A DNA stretch of 64,000 bases from Pseudomonas sp. PSE14 (GTDB taxonomy: Bacteria > Pseudomonadota > Gammaproteobacteria > Pseudomonadales > Pseudomonadaceae): positions 4,836,001 to 4,900,000 of the forward strand of contig NZ_CP115669.1 of NCBI RefSeq assembly GCF_029203285.1, read 5' to 3'. The notes beneath the pieces were generated by a model. That model searched no databases. It was given only the letters and a program-made list of their open reading frames with translations, and was not told the origin of the DNA. Of this stretch, positions 8,509 to 17,659 are shown piece by piece (the first letter of the stretch is position 1; each line of letters begins with the position of its first letter). Position numbers and translations under genes: made by a program.

Positions 8509-9766
8509 AGCGCTCCGTCGCCCTGCTGATCACCCTGGCCGCCCTGCTGGTACTGGGCGTCGCCGGGTACTACCTCTACACCCACCTCAAGCCCTATCCC
8601 GAGACCATCGAGCACGGCCCCGCGCCGGAAGTCCGCGCCAATCCCTATCTGGCCGCCGAGGCCTACCTGCGCGGACGCGGCCTGAAGGTCAACGCGGCCA
8701 AGGGAATGGAAGTGCTGGAGCAGTTGCCGAGCAAGGGCCACACACTGATCCTGCTCGGCAGCCGCGAGAACCTCACGCCGAAGCAGACCGAACGCCTGCT
8801 CGACTGGACCTCCCGCGGCGGCCACCTGGTGGTCACCGCCGAACGCTTGTGGGATGAGGAAGAAGGCAAGAGCGGCGACCTGCTGCTCGATCGCCTCGGC
8901 GTGCAGCAGTTCCTCACCGAAGACCTCGACAAGGACAAGGGCGCCGCCCAGCCGGAAGACAAGACCGATGCGGAGCCCGCGGTGCCGGAAGAGCCGGCCG
9001 AGCAGCCGGCCGCCCCCGCTGCCGACCCCGAACTCGCTGCCCCCGCCGAGGAAGAAGATCCCTACCCGAAGCTGACCAAGCTCTACCTGGAAAACGAAAA
9101 GGCGCCGGCCTACATCGACTTCGACACCGACTACCACCTGTTCGACTCGAAGAACGTCGCCTACGCCTGGGCCAACAGTTCGGAAGCCACTCACCTGCTG
9201 CAACTGCAGCAGGGCCAGGGTCTGGTCACCGTACTGACCGACAACTGGATCTGGCAGAACAACCAGCTGAGCGACTACGACAACGCCTGGCTGCTCTGGT
9301 ACCTGACCCAGGACAGCAGCGTGACACTGGTCTACCGCGCCGACGGCGACGGCCTGTTCTCCCTGCTGGCGCGCTACTTCCCGCAAGCGCTGGTCGCCTG
9401 CGCCGTGCTGCTGGCGCTCGCCCTGTGGCGCCAGGGCATGCGCCAGGGCCCGCTGCAACCAAGCCCGGCGCGCGGACGCCGGCAACTGGAAGAGCACTTG
9501 CGCGCCGGTGCCGATTTCGTCCTCCGCCAGCGCGGCCAGATTGCCCTGCTGCAGGGTCTGCAACGCGACATCCTGCGCCGGGCGCGGCAGCGCCAGCCGG
9601 GCTTCGAGCGCCTGCCCGTCGCCGAACAATGGCAGACCCTGGGCCGCATGACGCGGCTGCCGGTCAGCGCCATCAGCCAGGCCATGCGCCCCTATCCGCA
9701 GCAACGCATGGCCATCGCCGAATTCACCCGCCAGGTCGCCCACCTGCAAAGCCTCAGGAATTCCCT

Positions 9767-9770
<4 letters not shown>
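8505..9770 (+). CDS. DUF4350-domain membrane protein
   Basis: A 421-residue protein with an N-terminal signal anchor (about residues 5-25), a periplasmic DUF4350 domain that resembles a GATase1-like or IFT52-like alpha/beta fold (conserved-looking LILLGSRENLTPKQTERLLDW and GGHLVVTAE), an Asp/Glu/Pro-rich insert (about residues 150-185), and a second membrane helix near residue 305 followed by a basic cytosolic tail. Members occur beside MoxR and DUF58 genes and have no established biochemical role. Both ends overlap neighbouring genes by ATGA, so it is co-translated with them. Confidence 0.83.
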
Positions 9771-10770
<1,000 letters not shown>

Positions 10771-10774
<4 letters not shown>

Positions 10775-12099
10775 AGCCATCGCGCGCCCTTCTCGAGCTG
10801 CTCGGCGTGCTGCTGGCCGTGGCCATCGCCCTGGGCACGGCGACGGCCCTGGACGCTCCGGCGCCGCTGCTCGGCCGCCTCTGGTGGGGCGCCCTCTGCG
10901 CCCTGGGCCTGCTCGCCCTGGCCGACGCCCTGTGGCTGCGCCGCCTGCCCTCGCCGCGCCTGGAGCGACAGATGAGCGGCAACCTGCCACTGGGCCGCTG
11001 GAGCGAAGTACGCCTGCAACTGCACCATCGCTACGCGCAGGTGCAACGGGTGACCGTGTTCGATCACCTGCCCGGCGCCATGGACTTCGAGCACCTGCCG
11101 CAGGTGGTCGAACTCCACCCGGGCGAGCAGACCGAGCTGGGCTATCGCGTGCGTCCCCTGTCGCGCGGGCATTTCGTATTCCCCCGCTGCGAGCTGGAAC
11201 TGTCCAGCCCGCTGCGCCTGTGGAAGGGCCGGCGCTATCTGGAAGAACGCAGTGAAACCCGCGTCTACCCCGATTTCGCGCGCATCTACGGCGCCGAGCT
11301 GATGGCCGTGGACCACTGGCTGAACCGCATCGGCGTACGCGCCGGGCAGCGCCGCGGACTGGGTCTGGAGTTCCACCAGCTGCGCGAATTCCGCGACGGC
11401 GACACGCTGCGGCAAATCGACTGGAAAGCCACCGCGCGCAAACGCACACCGATCGCCCGGGAATATCAGGACGAGCGCGACCAGCAGATTCTCTTCCTGC
11501 TCGACTGCGGCCGGCGCATGCGCAGCCACGATGGCGACCTGTCGCACTTCGACCATGCCCTCAACTCCAGCCTGCTGCTGGCCTATGTCGCGCTGCGCCA
11601 GGGCGATGCCGTGGGCCTGATGACCTTCGCCGGCGACCAGACACGGCACCTGCCGCCAGGCAAGGGCAGCGCGCAGCTGAGCGTGCTGCTCAATGGCGTC
11701 TACGACCTCGACAGCAGCCAGCGCGCGGCGGACTACGCGACGGCGGTGCAGGCCGTGCTCACCCGCCAACGGCGCCGTGCCCTGGTGGTGATCATCACCA
11801 ACCTGCGCGACGAGGATGACGAAGACCTGGTAGCCGCGGTGAAGCGGCTGGGACGGCAACACCGGGTGCTGGTGGCCAGCCTGCGCGAGGAAGTGCTCGA
11901 CCGGCTGCGGCAGTCACCCGTGGAGGGCTACGAAGAAGCGCTGGCCTACTGCGGCACGGTGGAATACCTGAATGCCCGCGCCGGGCTGCATGAGAAGCTG
12001 GTGGCCCATGGCGTGCCGGTGCTGGACGCACGCCCCAGCCAGCTCGGACCGGAGCTGGTCAGCCGCTACCTGGGGTGGAAGAAGGCGGGGGCGTTGTAG
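10771..12099 (+). CDS. DUF58 protein, presumed partner of the MoxR ATPase
   Basis: A 442-residue protein with two N-terminal hydrophobic helices (about residues 8-60), a beta-rich region, and the DUF58 signature EFHQLREFRDGDTLRQIDW near residues 200-220. The following domain resembles a von Willebrand A fold, with LLDCGRRM in the position of a MIDAS-like DxGxxM loop. DUF58 proteins are almost always encoded next to MoxR ATPases and are thought to be their membrane adaptors. This is the last gene of the six-gene operon; after it comes a repeat-filled gap. Confidence 0.92.
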
Positions 12100-12213
12100 G
12101 GCGACGCCGTCTTGTTCGGTGTTTCTGCGCCGCTTCGGCGTTTACTGAAAGATTGGGTTTCGCCCTCGGGCGAGCGGATGTTTCGCTGGAAACCGCTTTG
12201 GCTTTCTGCTTTT

Positions 12214-12291
12214 CGTAGGAGCGAGCTTGCTCGCGAACAGCCCAGCATCAATGCGGCCTGGAAACACTGTGCGCGAGCAAGCTCGCTTACA
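12214..12291. repeat. REP doublet (inverted pair) after the DUF58 gene
   Basis: A GTAGGAGCGAGCTTGCTCGC palindrome (12215-12234, continuing to 12238) faces a related copy in inverted orientation (about 12269-12291, with a small change in the CGCTTACA end). The pair could form a large hairpin and may act as a transcription stop after the six-gene operon, where no ordinary terminator is seen. The same palindrome recurs elsewhere in the window. Confidence 0.85.
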
Positions 12292-12329
12292 GGTTGGCCG
12301 TCTGCAAGCGGATAAGAAAGGAACACAGA

Positions 12330-12420
12330 GCGTACAACCGTTCGCGGTTGTACGCCGATACGCCGAGCTCAGCCGCCGACGACAGGGCCAAGTTCGGAGC
12401 GCGGGGGATCGAGGTCACAC
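12330..12420 (+). repeat. degraded copy of the composite palindromic element
   Basis: The left palindrome (CGTACAACCG, TTCG loop, CGGTTGTACG at 12331-12354) and part of the core (GTTCGGAG...) match the full copies elsewhere in the window, but the GTAGG outer end and the right-hand CGTATAACG palindrome are missing. It lies between the REP doublet and the PilZ gene; the rest of this 394-base gap holds only short palindromes. Confidence 0.7.
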
Positions 12421-12493
12421 CTTGTTCTGACGGCGGGAATTCCCGGCGTCCTGCCTTCCGCTACCGCCAGGTCGGTTCAGCGCGTCCTGCGCC

Positions 12494-12853
12494 TCAGACC
12501 GACTCCACCTGACGGCGAAAACTGAAATAACGGCGTAGCGCATCGACCAGCTCGACGTACTCCATCGGCGGCGCCACCAGGCTGAAGCCGGAGTCGAAGT
12601 TGCCCGGATTGACGTCCTCGCGGCACCACTGGCACGTCGCGGAGAACTCGATCAGCTGCAGCTTGCCGTCATGGCCCGGGATCTTCAGGCGCATGTCGAA
12701 ACGGCCACCCACCAGCATCGGCAGCTGGCTGATCAGCAACATCCCGTCCAGCGAGACGTTGCCCAGGTAACCCATCGGTTTGTCGGTGATGCTGTTGAAC
12801 ACCTTCAGGTAGTAGGGCAGCTGATGGCGCTCGATATGTCGTTGATGGCGCAT
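12494..12853 (-). CDS. PilZ-domain protein, likely c-di-GMP receptor
   Basis: A 119-residue single-domain PilZ protein. The Arg-rich N-terminus (RHQRHIERHQLPYYLKV) and the downstream NVSLDG motif correspond to the RxxxR and (D/N)xSxxG elements that bind cyclic-di-GMP, although spacing of the Arg residues is not perfectly canonical. The protein has no enzymatic or DNA-binding domain, so it probably signals by binding a partner. Position downstream of the DUF58 gene and upstream of a DUF4124 gene matches PA4324 in P. aeruginosa. Its ribosome site is weak. Confidence 0.8.
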   Translation of the reverse strand: MRHQRHIERHQLPYYLKVFNSITDKPMGYLGNVSLDGMLLISQLPMLVGGRFDMRLKIPGHDGKLQLIEFSATCQWCREDVNPGNFDSGFSLVAPPMEYVELVDALRRYFSFRRQVESV

Positions 12854-12913
12854 AATGGCGTTTCGCTATGAAATATCGTCCAGTATGGCAATGCCGCCCG
12901 CTTGGGGCCAGTC

Positions 12914-13336
12914 CTAACGACAACCTTCCGCCAGTCGCGCTTCGAGCTCGCGACGGGCGGCGTCGATCTGTGCATCGCTGTAGTAGGTCCGTTTACCGTC
13001 GCTATCCTGCGTGAAGTAGCGACCGCCCAGACTGAGGTTGTTCAGGCTCTGCTGCCACTGCGCGCACTGGGCGTTCAGCTTGGCCTGCTGCTCGGTCGCC
13101 TTGGCTTGCGCGGCGGCCTGCTCGTCACGACGGGCATCGTAGAAGCGGGCGGTGCGCTCTTCCCGCTCACGGGTCGCCGCGTCACGCTCGACGACCTGGG
13201 GCTTCACTTCGATGCGCTGCGCCCCCGGCGGTGGGGTTTCGCTGAAATGCACCTTGCCCTGCGCGTCGGTCCAGCGATAGATGTCGGCGTGGACCAACAA
13301 GGGAAAACACCAGACGCAGAGCCACAGGGCACGCAT
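12914..13336 (-). CDS. DUF4124-domain exported protein
   Basis: A 140-residue protein with an N-terminal signal peptide (about residues 1-17, cleavage near VHA-DIY), followed by the DUF4124 motif YRWTDAQGKVHFSETPPPG, then a charged, probably coiled-coil stretch rich in Glu, Arg and Ala. DUF4124 proteins are small periplasmic proteins of unknown function common in Gammaproteobacteria. The ATG at 13336 has a GGAGG site five bases upstream, so the longer frame to 13462 is not used. It is followed by the PilZ gene 60 bases downstream. Confidence 0.85.
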   Translation of the reverse strand: MRALWLCVWCFPLLVHADIYRWTDAQGKVHFSETPPPGAQRIEVKPQVVERDAATREREERTARFYDARRDEQAAAQAKATEQQAKLNAQCAQWQQSLNNLSLGGRYFTQDSDGKRTYYSDAQIDAARRELEARLAEGCR

Positions 13337-13412
13337 TCCAACCTCCTCCGTGAAGTCACTCCATGAGATTAGCCAGCGATCGGGGGCGCTCAAGTTCGCC
13401 ACCGACCGGCGG

Positions 13413-13784
13413 TCAGGGCGTGACCGGATAGCTGCGCGCCGTATCGCCGGGCAGACGGCCATTCAGGCGCAGCGTTTCCAGCCGGGCCTTGGCGCGGTAA
13501 GCATACTCGCTGGTGGGGTAGCGGGCGATGATGAACTGGTAGGTCTGCGCGGCGTCGACGAAGAATTTCTGCCGTTCCAGGCATTGCCCGCGCAGCATGG
13601 AGATCTCCGGCTGCAGCCAGGGGCGCGCGCGGCTCTTGCGCTCGGTTTCCGAGAGTTCGAGCATGACCCGATCGCAATCGCCGCTCTTGTACGAGCGGTA
13701 GGCGTTGTTCAGGTGGTAATTCATCGACCAACTGGTGCATCCGGTAACACTCAGGAGCAGCAGCAGGGTGGCCAGGGTTCGCAT
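13413..13784 (-). CDS. small TPR-like lipoprotein
   Basis: A 123-residue lipoprotein: signal MRTLATLLLLLSVTGC ends in a lipobox whose Cys16 would be acylated. The mature part has two helix-turn-helix repeats resembling tetratricopeptide units (NNAYRSYKSGDCDRVMLELSE and the YQFIIARYPTSEYAYRAKARL segment). The ATG at 13784 is preferred to 13790 because GGAGG lies eight bases before it, while it almost touches the upstream ATG. It is divergent from the next lipoprotein gene, with about 100 bases between starts. Likely an outer-membrane or periplasmic scaffold; no specific partner known. Confidence 0.8.
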   Translation of the reverse strand: MRTLATLLLLLSVTGCTSWSMNYHLNNAYRSYKSGDCDRVMLELSETERKSRARPWLQPEISMLRGQCLERQKFFVDAAQTYQFIIARYPTSEYAYRAKARLETLRLNGRLPGDTARSYPVTP

Positions 13785-13883
13785 GGGCATATCCTCCGTT
13801 GGGAAGTGTATCGGCCCGTCTTGGCCGTACTGAAGCCCGCCACTAGACTGGCGCGGATAACGCCCCGGCGCCAAGGAGATGCC

Positions 13884-14690
13884 ATGCGCTCAGCTTTCGC
13901 CCTGCCCTTCGTGGTGCTCCTTCCCCTGCTCGCCGGCTGCGCCCCCACCACGCCGCTGTTCGTCGCGCAGGTCACCACCGGTGAAGTCGCCGAATACAAG
14001 CAGCTGAAGAACAAACGCATGACCGCCGCGGTGGAAGAGGAAGGCGACCTGCTGACCTACAGCGCCCAGGCCATCCGCGACAACAAGAGTGCCGAGGCCG
14101 AGCAGCTCTACCTGACCGGCTACGGCAACACCCGCTACAGCCCGGAAGTGCGCGCCATCGCGCTGTACCAGATCGGCCTGATCTACATGAGCCGCTTCAA
14201 CGACCAGCGCGACGATGCGAAGGCGCTGCAGTACTTCGAGCGCATCGACCGCGAATTCCCTGGCACCCAGGCTGCCGCCCATGCGGACGCGCGCATCCTG
14301 ATGATCCGCCAGCGCGCCAAGGACCCGGTGCAGAAGAACGCCCGCGAGCTGCTGGCGGATTGGAAGCCGCAGTACAACCTCGACCTGAACAAGCCCAGCC
14401 TCGATCCGGACATGACCCTGCTGTCGCGCCGCGCGGTGCTCAAGGACCGCGTCGACGAAGCCGCGCAGCTCTACCTGCTGGGCGCCAACGACCCGGCCAT
14501 CCCGCCGGACATCCGCGAAAAGGCGCTGTACCAGCTCGGCTTGATGTACATGGCGCCGGACAACCCGCACCCCGACCGCGACCAGGCCATCGCCTACCTG
14601 CGCCGGCAACTGGCCGAGTACCCCAACGGCGATCTCGCCGACAAGGCGGCGCACCACCTCGACCAGGCGCTGAACAGCCAGCGCAACTGA
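13884..14690 (+). CDS. TPR/Sel1-repeat lipoprotein
   Basis: A 268-residue lipoprotein with signal MRSAFALPFVVLLPLLAGC and lipobox LAGC. The mature protein carries two similar helical repeat blocks, one around EVRAIALYQIGLIYMSRFND and a second around DIREKALYQLGLMYMAPDN, each preceding an AxxYxxR-type helix, as in tetratricopeptide or Sel1 repeats. Such lipoproteins serve as protein-protein scaffolds in the envelope. The ATG at 13884 has an AAGGAG site at five-base spacing. It stands just upstream of the universal stress protein gene but is probably transcribed separately, because that gene has its own ANR-type promoter. Confidence 0.82.
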   Translation: MRSAFALPFVVLLPLLAGCAPTTPLFVAQVTTGEVAEYKQLKNKRMTAAVEEEGDLLTYSAQAIRDNKSAEAEQLYLTGYGNTRYSPEVRAIALYQIGLIYMSRFNDQRDDAKALQYFERIDREFPGTQAAAHADARILMIRQRAKDPVQKNARELLADWKPQYNLDLNKPSLDPDMTLLSRRAVLKDRVDEAAQLYLLGANDPAIPPDIREKALYQLGLMYMAPDNPHPDRDQAIAYLRRQLAEYPNGDLADKAAHHLDQALNSQRN

Positions 14691-14712
14691 GGGCGGCTTC
14701 CCGCGCGCAGCG

Positions 14713-14726
14713 CTGACCCAGATCAA
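14713..14726 (+). promoter_or_regulatory. ANR/DNR-type box upstream of the first Usp gene
   Basis: CTGAC-CCAG-ATCAA matches the TTGAT-N4-ATCAA consensus at 8 of 10 fixed positions. Its centre (14719.5) is 41.5 bases before a predicted start at 14761, and a TGCAAT -10 lies at 14749-14754, which is the class II activator geometry. The same arrangement recurs at the second Usp gene near 40150. Confidence 0.65.
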
Positions 14727-14781
14727 GCGCTACGCGCTAGGCTTGGACTGCAATGGTCGCAGCCCGCGCGAGGAAGCCGAC

Positions 14782-15690
14782 ATGAAACTCCAGCATCTGC
14801 TCGTCGTCATCGACCCCACCCGCGAAGACCAGCCCGCCCTCACCCGCGCCCAGTGGATCGCCGAACGCAGCGGCGCGCGACTGGAACTGCTGGCCTGCGA
14901 GTTCAATCCCGCCCTGGACAACAACCTGCTGCTGGATCAGGGCGATCTCGAACGGGGAAGGCAGAGCCTGCTCGAACAGCGCCTGGCCTGGCTGGAGCAG
15001 CTCGCCGCGCCGCTGCGCCAGGCCGGCATTGAGGTGAAATGCCAGGCTCGCTGGGGCAAACCGCTGCACCGGCAGGTCGTCCTGCACTGCGAGCAGAGCC
15101 AGCCCGACCTGGTTCTCAAGTCCGCGCACCACCACAGCCTGCTCAAGCGCCTGGTGCTGACCAACCACGACTGGCAGCTGATCCGCCATTGCCCGCAGCC
15201 GCTGTGGCTGGTGCAACACGGCCAATGGCGCGGCGAACGCCTGTGCGCGGCACTCGACCCGCTGCACGCCAGCGACAAGCCGGCGGAGCTGGACCACCGC
15301 CTGATCGGCGTGGCCCGCGAGTTCGAACAACGCCTGAAACTGCAGGCGCATTACCTGCACGCCTACGTCGCAGTGCCACAGACCCTGGCATTCAACGCCG
15401 AACTGCTGGCCAACTACGACGACTATGTGCAACGTACCGCAACCCACCACCGCGAGGCCTTCGACGCCCTGCTCGCGCAATACCCGGCCATCGACCGCGC
15501 GCGCACCCAACTGAGCCAGGGCTTTGCCGAAGAGGTAATCCCCACCTACGTACGCGACAAGGGCATCGACCTGCTGCTGATGGGCGCGGTCGCCCGCGGG
15601 CAGTTCGACAACGCGCTGATCGGCCAGACCGCCGAACGGGTGCTCGAAGAGGTGGAATGCGACCTGCTGGTGATCAGACCTGTCACCTGA
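14782..15690 (+). CDS. tandem universal stress protein (UspE-like), probably anaerobically induced
   Basis: A 302-residue protein built of two Usp domains, the first opening MKLQHLLVVIDPTREDQ and the second starting near residue 150; the C-terminal domain carries the LLLMGAVARGQFDNALIGQTAERVL-type GxxG/AxS nucleotide-loop region. Tandem Usp proteins of this kind support survival under anaerobic energy stress in P. aeruginosa, where several are activated by ANR. An ANR-like box sits at the expected distance upstream. The ATG at 14782 follows GAGGAAG. The gene ends 88 bases before pykA. Confidence 0.88.
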   Translation: MKLQHLLVVIDPTREDQPALTRAQWIAERSGARLELLACEFNPALDNNLLLDQGDLERGRQSLLEQRLAWLEQLAAPLRQAGIEVKCQARWGKPLHRQVVLHCEQSQPDLVLKSAHHHSLLKRLVLTNHDWQLIRHCPQPLWLVQHGQWRGERLCAALDPLHASDKPAELDHRLIGVAREFEQRLKLQAHYLHAYVAVPQTLAFNAELLANYDDYVQRTATHHREAFDALLAQYPAIDRARTQLSQGFAEEVIPTYVRDKGIDLLLMGAVARGQFDNALIGQTAERVLEEVECDLLVIRPVT

Positions 15691-15778
15691 AAGAGAGTAA
15701 GATGGCGTCCTGGCTGCCTTCGGAACCTTTCCAGGCTCTCCGGGCGGCCTGACCGCTGCTTTCCCCTAGGAGTCCCGC

Positions 15779-17230
15779 ATGTCCCTTCGCCGCACCAAGA
15801 TCGTCGCCACCCTCGGCCCAGCCAGCAACTCCCCCGAAGTCCTGGAACAGCTGATCCTCGCCGGGATCGACGTCGCCCGCCTGAACTTCTCCCACGGTAC
15901 TCCCGATGAACACCGCGCCCGCGCCAAACTGGTCCGCGACCTCGCCGCCAAGCACGGCCGCTTCGTCGCACTGCTGGGCGACCTGCAGGGCCCGAAGATC
16001 CGTATCGCCAAGTTCGCCAACAAGCGCATCGAACTGGCCGTCGGCGACACCTTCCGCTTCTCCACCAGCCACCCGCGCACCGAAGGCAACCAGCAAGTGG
16101 TCGGCATCGACTATCCGGATCTGGTGAAGGATTGCGGCGTCGGCGACGAACTGCTGCTGGACGACGGTCGCGTGGTCATGGCGGTCAAGGAAGTGAAGGC
16201 GGACGAACTGGTCTGCGAAGTGCTGATCGGCGGCCCGCTGTCCGACCACAAGGGCATCAACCGCCGTGGCGGCGGCCTCACCGCGCCGGCCCTGACCGAC
16301 AAGGACAAGGCCGACATCAAGCTCGCCGCAAGCATGGACCTGGACTACGTCGCCGTGTCCTTCCCGCGTGACGCCAAGGACATGGAATACGCCCGTAGCC
16401 TGCTCACCGAGGCCGGCGGCACCGCCTGGCTGGTGGCCAAGATCGAGCGCGCCGAAGCCGTGGCCGACGACGAAGCCCTGGACGGCCTGATTCGCGCCAG
16501 CGACGCGGTGATGGTGGCCCGCGGCGACCTCGGTGTGGAAATTGGCGACGCCGAGCTGGTGGGCATCCAGAAGAAAATCATTCTGCACGCACGCCGCTAC
16601 AACAAGGCCGTGATCACCGCGACCCAGATGATGGAGTCGATGATCCACAACCCGATGCCGACCCGCGCGGAAGTCTCCGACGTGGCCAACGCCGTGCTGG
16701 ACTATACCGACGCCGTGATGCTCTCCGCCGAGAGCGCCGCCGGCGAATACCCGGTGGAAGCGGTCCAGGCCATGGCGCGCATCTGTGCCGGCGCCGAGAA
16801 GCACCCGACCACCAAGAAGTCCAGCCACCGCCTGGGCCAGACCTTCGAGCGCTGCGACGAGAGCATCGCCCTGGCGGCCATGTACACCGCCAACCACTTC
16901 CCGGGCATCAAGGCGATCATCTGCCTGACCGAAAGCGGCTACACCCCACTGATCATGTCGCGCATCCGCTCCTCGGTACCGATCTTCGCCTACTCCCCGC
17001 ACCGCGAAACCCAGGCCCGCGTGGCGCTGTTCCGCGGAGTGGAAACCATCCCCTTCGACCCGGCAGCCCTGCCGCCGGAGCGGGTCAGCCAGGAAGCCGT
17101 CGACGCGCTGCTGCAGCGTGGTGTGGTGACCAAGGGTGACTGGGTGATCCTGACCAAGGGCGACAGCTACACCACCCAGGGCGGCACCAACACCATGAAG
17201 GTGCTGCACGTGGGTGATCTGCTGGTCTGA
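15779..17230 (+). CDS. pykA: pyruvate kinase
   Basis: Pyruvate kinase converts phosphoenolpyruvate and ADP to pyruvate and ATP. The 483-residue protein has the N-terminal barrel with RRTKIVATLGPAS and NFSHG, the B domain, the catalytic-site stretch VAKIERAEA followed by MVARGDLGVEIG, and ITATQMMESM, then the C-terminal regulatory domain. The length and sequence match the PykA (type II) isozyme; pseudomonads also have PykF. The ATG at 15779 has an AGGAG site. A strong terminator immediately follows. Confidence 0.96.
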   Translation: MSLRRTKIVATLGPASNSPEVLEQLILAGIDVARLNFSHGTPDEHRARAKLVRDLAAKHGRFVALLGDLQGPKIRIAKFANKRIELAVGDTFRFSTSHPRTEGNQQVVGIDYPDLVKDCGVGDELLLDDGRVVMAVKEVKADELVCEVLIGGPLSDHKGINRRGGGLTAPALTDKDKADIKLAASMDLDYVAVSFPRDAKDMEYARSLLTEAGGTAWLVAKIERAEAVADDEALDGLIRASDAVMVARGDLGVEIGDAELVGIQKKIILHARRYNKAVITATQMMESMIHNPMPTRAEVSDVANAVLDYTDAVMLSAESAAGEYPVEAVQAMARICAGAEKHPTTKKSSHRLGQTFERCDESIALAAMYTANHFPGIKAIICLTESGYTPLIMSRIRSSVPIFAYSPHRETQARVALFRGVETIPFDPAALPPERVSQEAVDALLQRGVVTKGDWVILTKGDSYTTQGGTNTMKVLHVGDLLV

Positions 17231-17247
17231 TCCCGCACCGGCAACAA

Positions 17248-17275
17248 AAAAGGCCGCCCTTATGGGCGGCCTTTT
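17248..17275 (+). terminator. Rho-independent terminator of pykA
   Basis: Perfect 12-bp stem AAAAGGCCGCCC (17248-17259) with its complement at 17264-17275, loop TTAT; the A-run and T-run make it usable from either strand. Confidence 0.92.
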
Positions 17276-17343
17276 CATTCCGGGTTGCTCAAAGGGCAAC
17301 CAATGTCTTGGAAGCCAGGCGCCGTACGGGCTTGGCGTCTTGA

Positions 17344-17501
17344 CCCCAAGGTTATCCACAACACCTTCCACATCTTGTGTGGGCAACCTGCCGGGCGTCG
17401 CTCAAATACCACCCACCCCCCTGAAAGCCCCGGCGGACGTGGGTTCGCCAGGTTGCCCCAAAGCTTATCCACAGCACGCTCCACAGATTGTGTGGGCAAC
17501 C
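17344..17501. repeat. two 37-45-bp repeats, each with a consensus DnaA box
   Basis: Two direct copies (17344-17388 and 17457-17501) share 32 of 37 bases from TTATCCACA onward, counted by eye. Each begins with a perfect DnaA box TTATCCACA (17352-17360 and 17465-17473) and ends TTGTGTGGGCAACC, which forms an imperfect inverted repeat with the box region. Extra GGGCAACC or GGTTGCC motifs lie at 17292-17299 and 17451-17458. The 70-codon frame reading through the repeats has no ribosome site and is not called. Confidence 0.75.
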
Positions 17502-17511
17502 GGGTGCATCC

Positions 17512-17638
17512 GTAGGGCGTACAACCGTTCGCGGTTGTACGCCGATACGTCGTCGTCATCGTTGGCGCCACGACCGAGCACGGAGCGCATGGAGACCAAG
17601 GCCAGGCGGCGTATAACGCGGAGCGTTATACGCCCTAC
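17512..17638 (+). repeat. composite palindromic (MITE-like) element, full copy
   Basis: Starts GTAGGGCGTACAACCG and ends CGTTATACGCCCTAC, giving terminal inverted repeats GTAGGGCGTA(C/T)AAC. Each end is itself a palindrome (CGTACAACCG/CGGTTGTACG and CGTATAACGC/GCGTTATACG). The core holds a GAGCACGGAGCG-type segment shared with other copies. No coding capacity. It fills the remainder of the gap between pykA and the enoyl-CoA hydratase gene. Confidence 0.88.
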
Positions 17639-17659
17639 ATTCCAAACCTGCGGGAGTTG

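Noticed and set aside
12100..12213. Short GCCGCTTCGGCG and CGCCCTCGGGCG palindromes after the DUF58 gene
   Set aside because: No T-run follows and arms are short; not convincing as terminators.
15683..17386. 567-codon minus-strand frame opposite pykA
   Set aside because: Antisense shadow of a well-conserved enzyme; composition is rich in His, Gly and Val, typical of reverse-frame noise.
17303..17515. 70-codon frame through the DnaA-box repeats
   Set aside because: No ribosome site, and the frame simply reads through two repeats and stops in the composite element.
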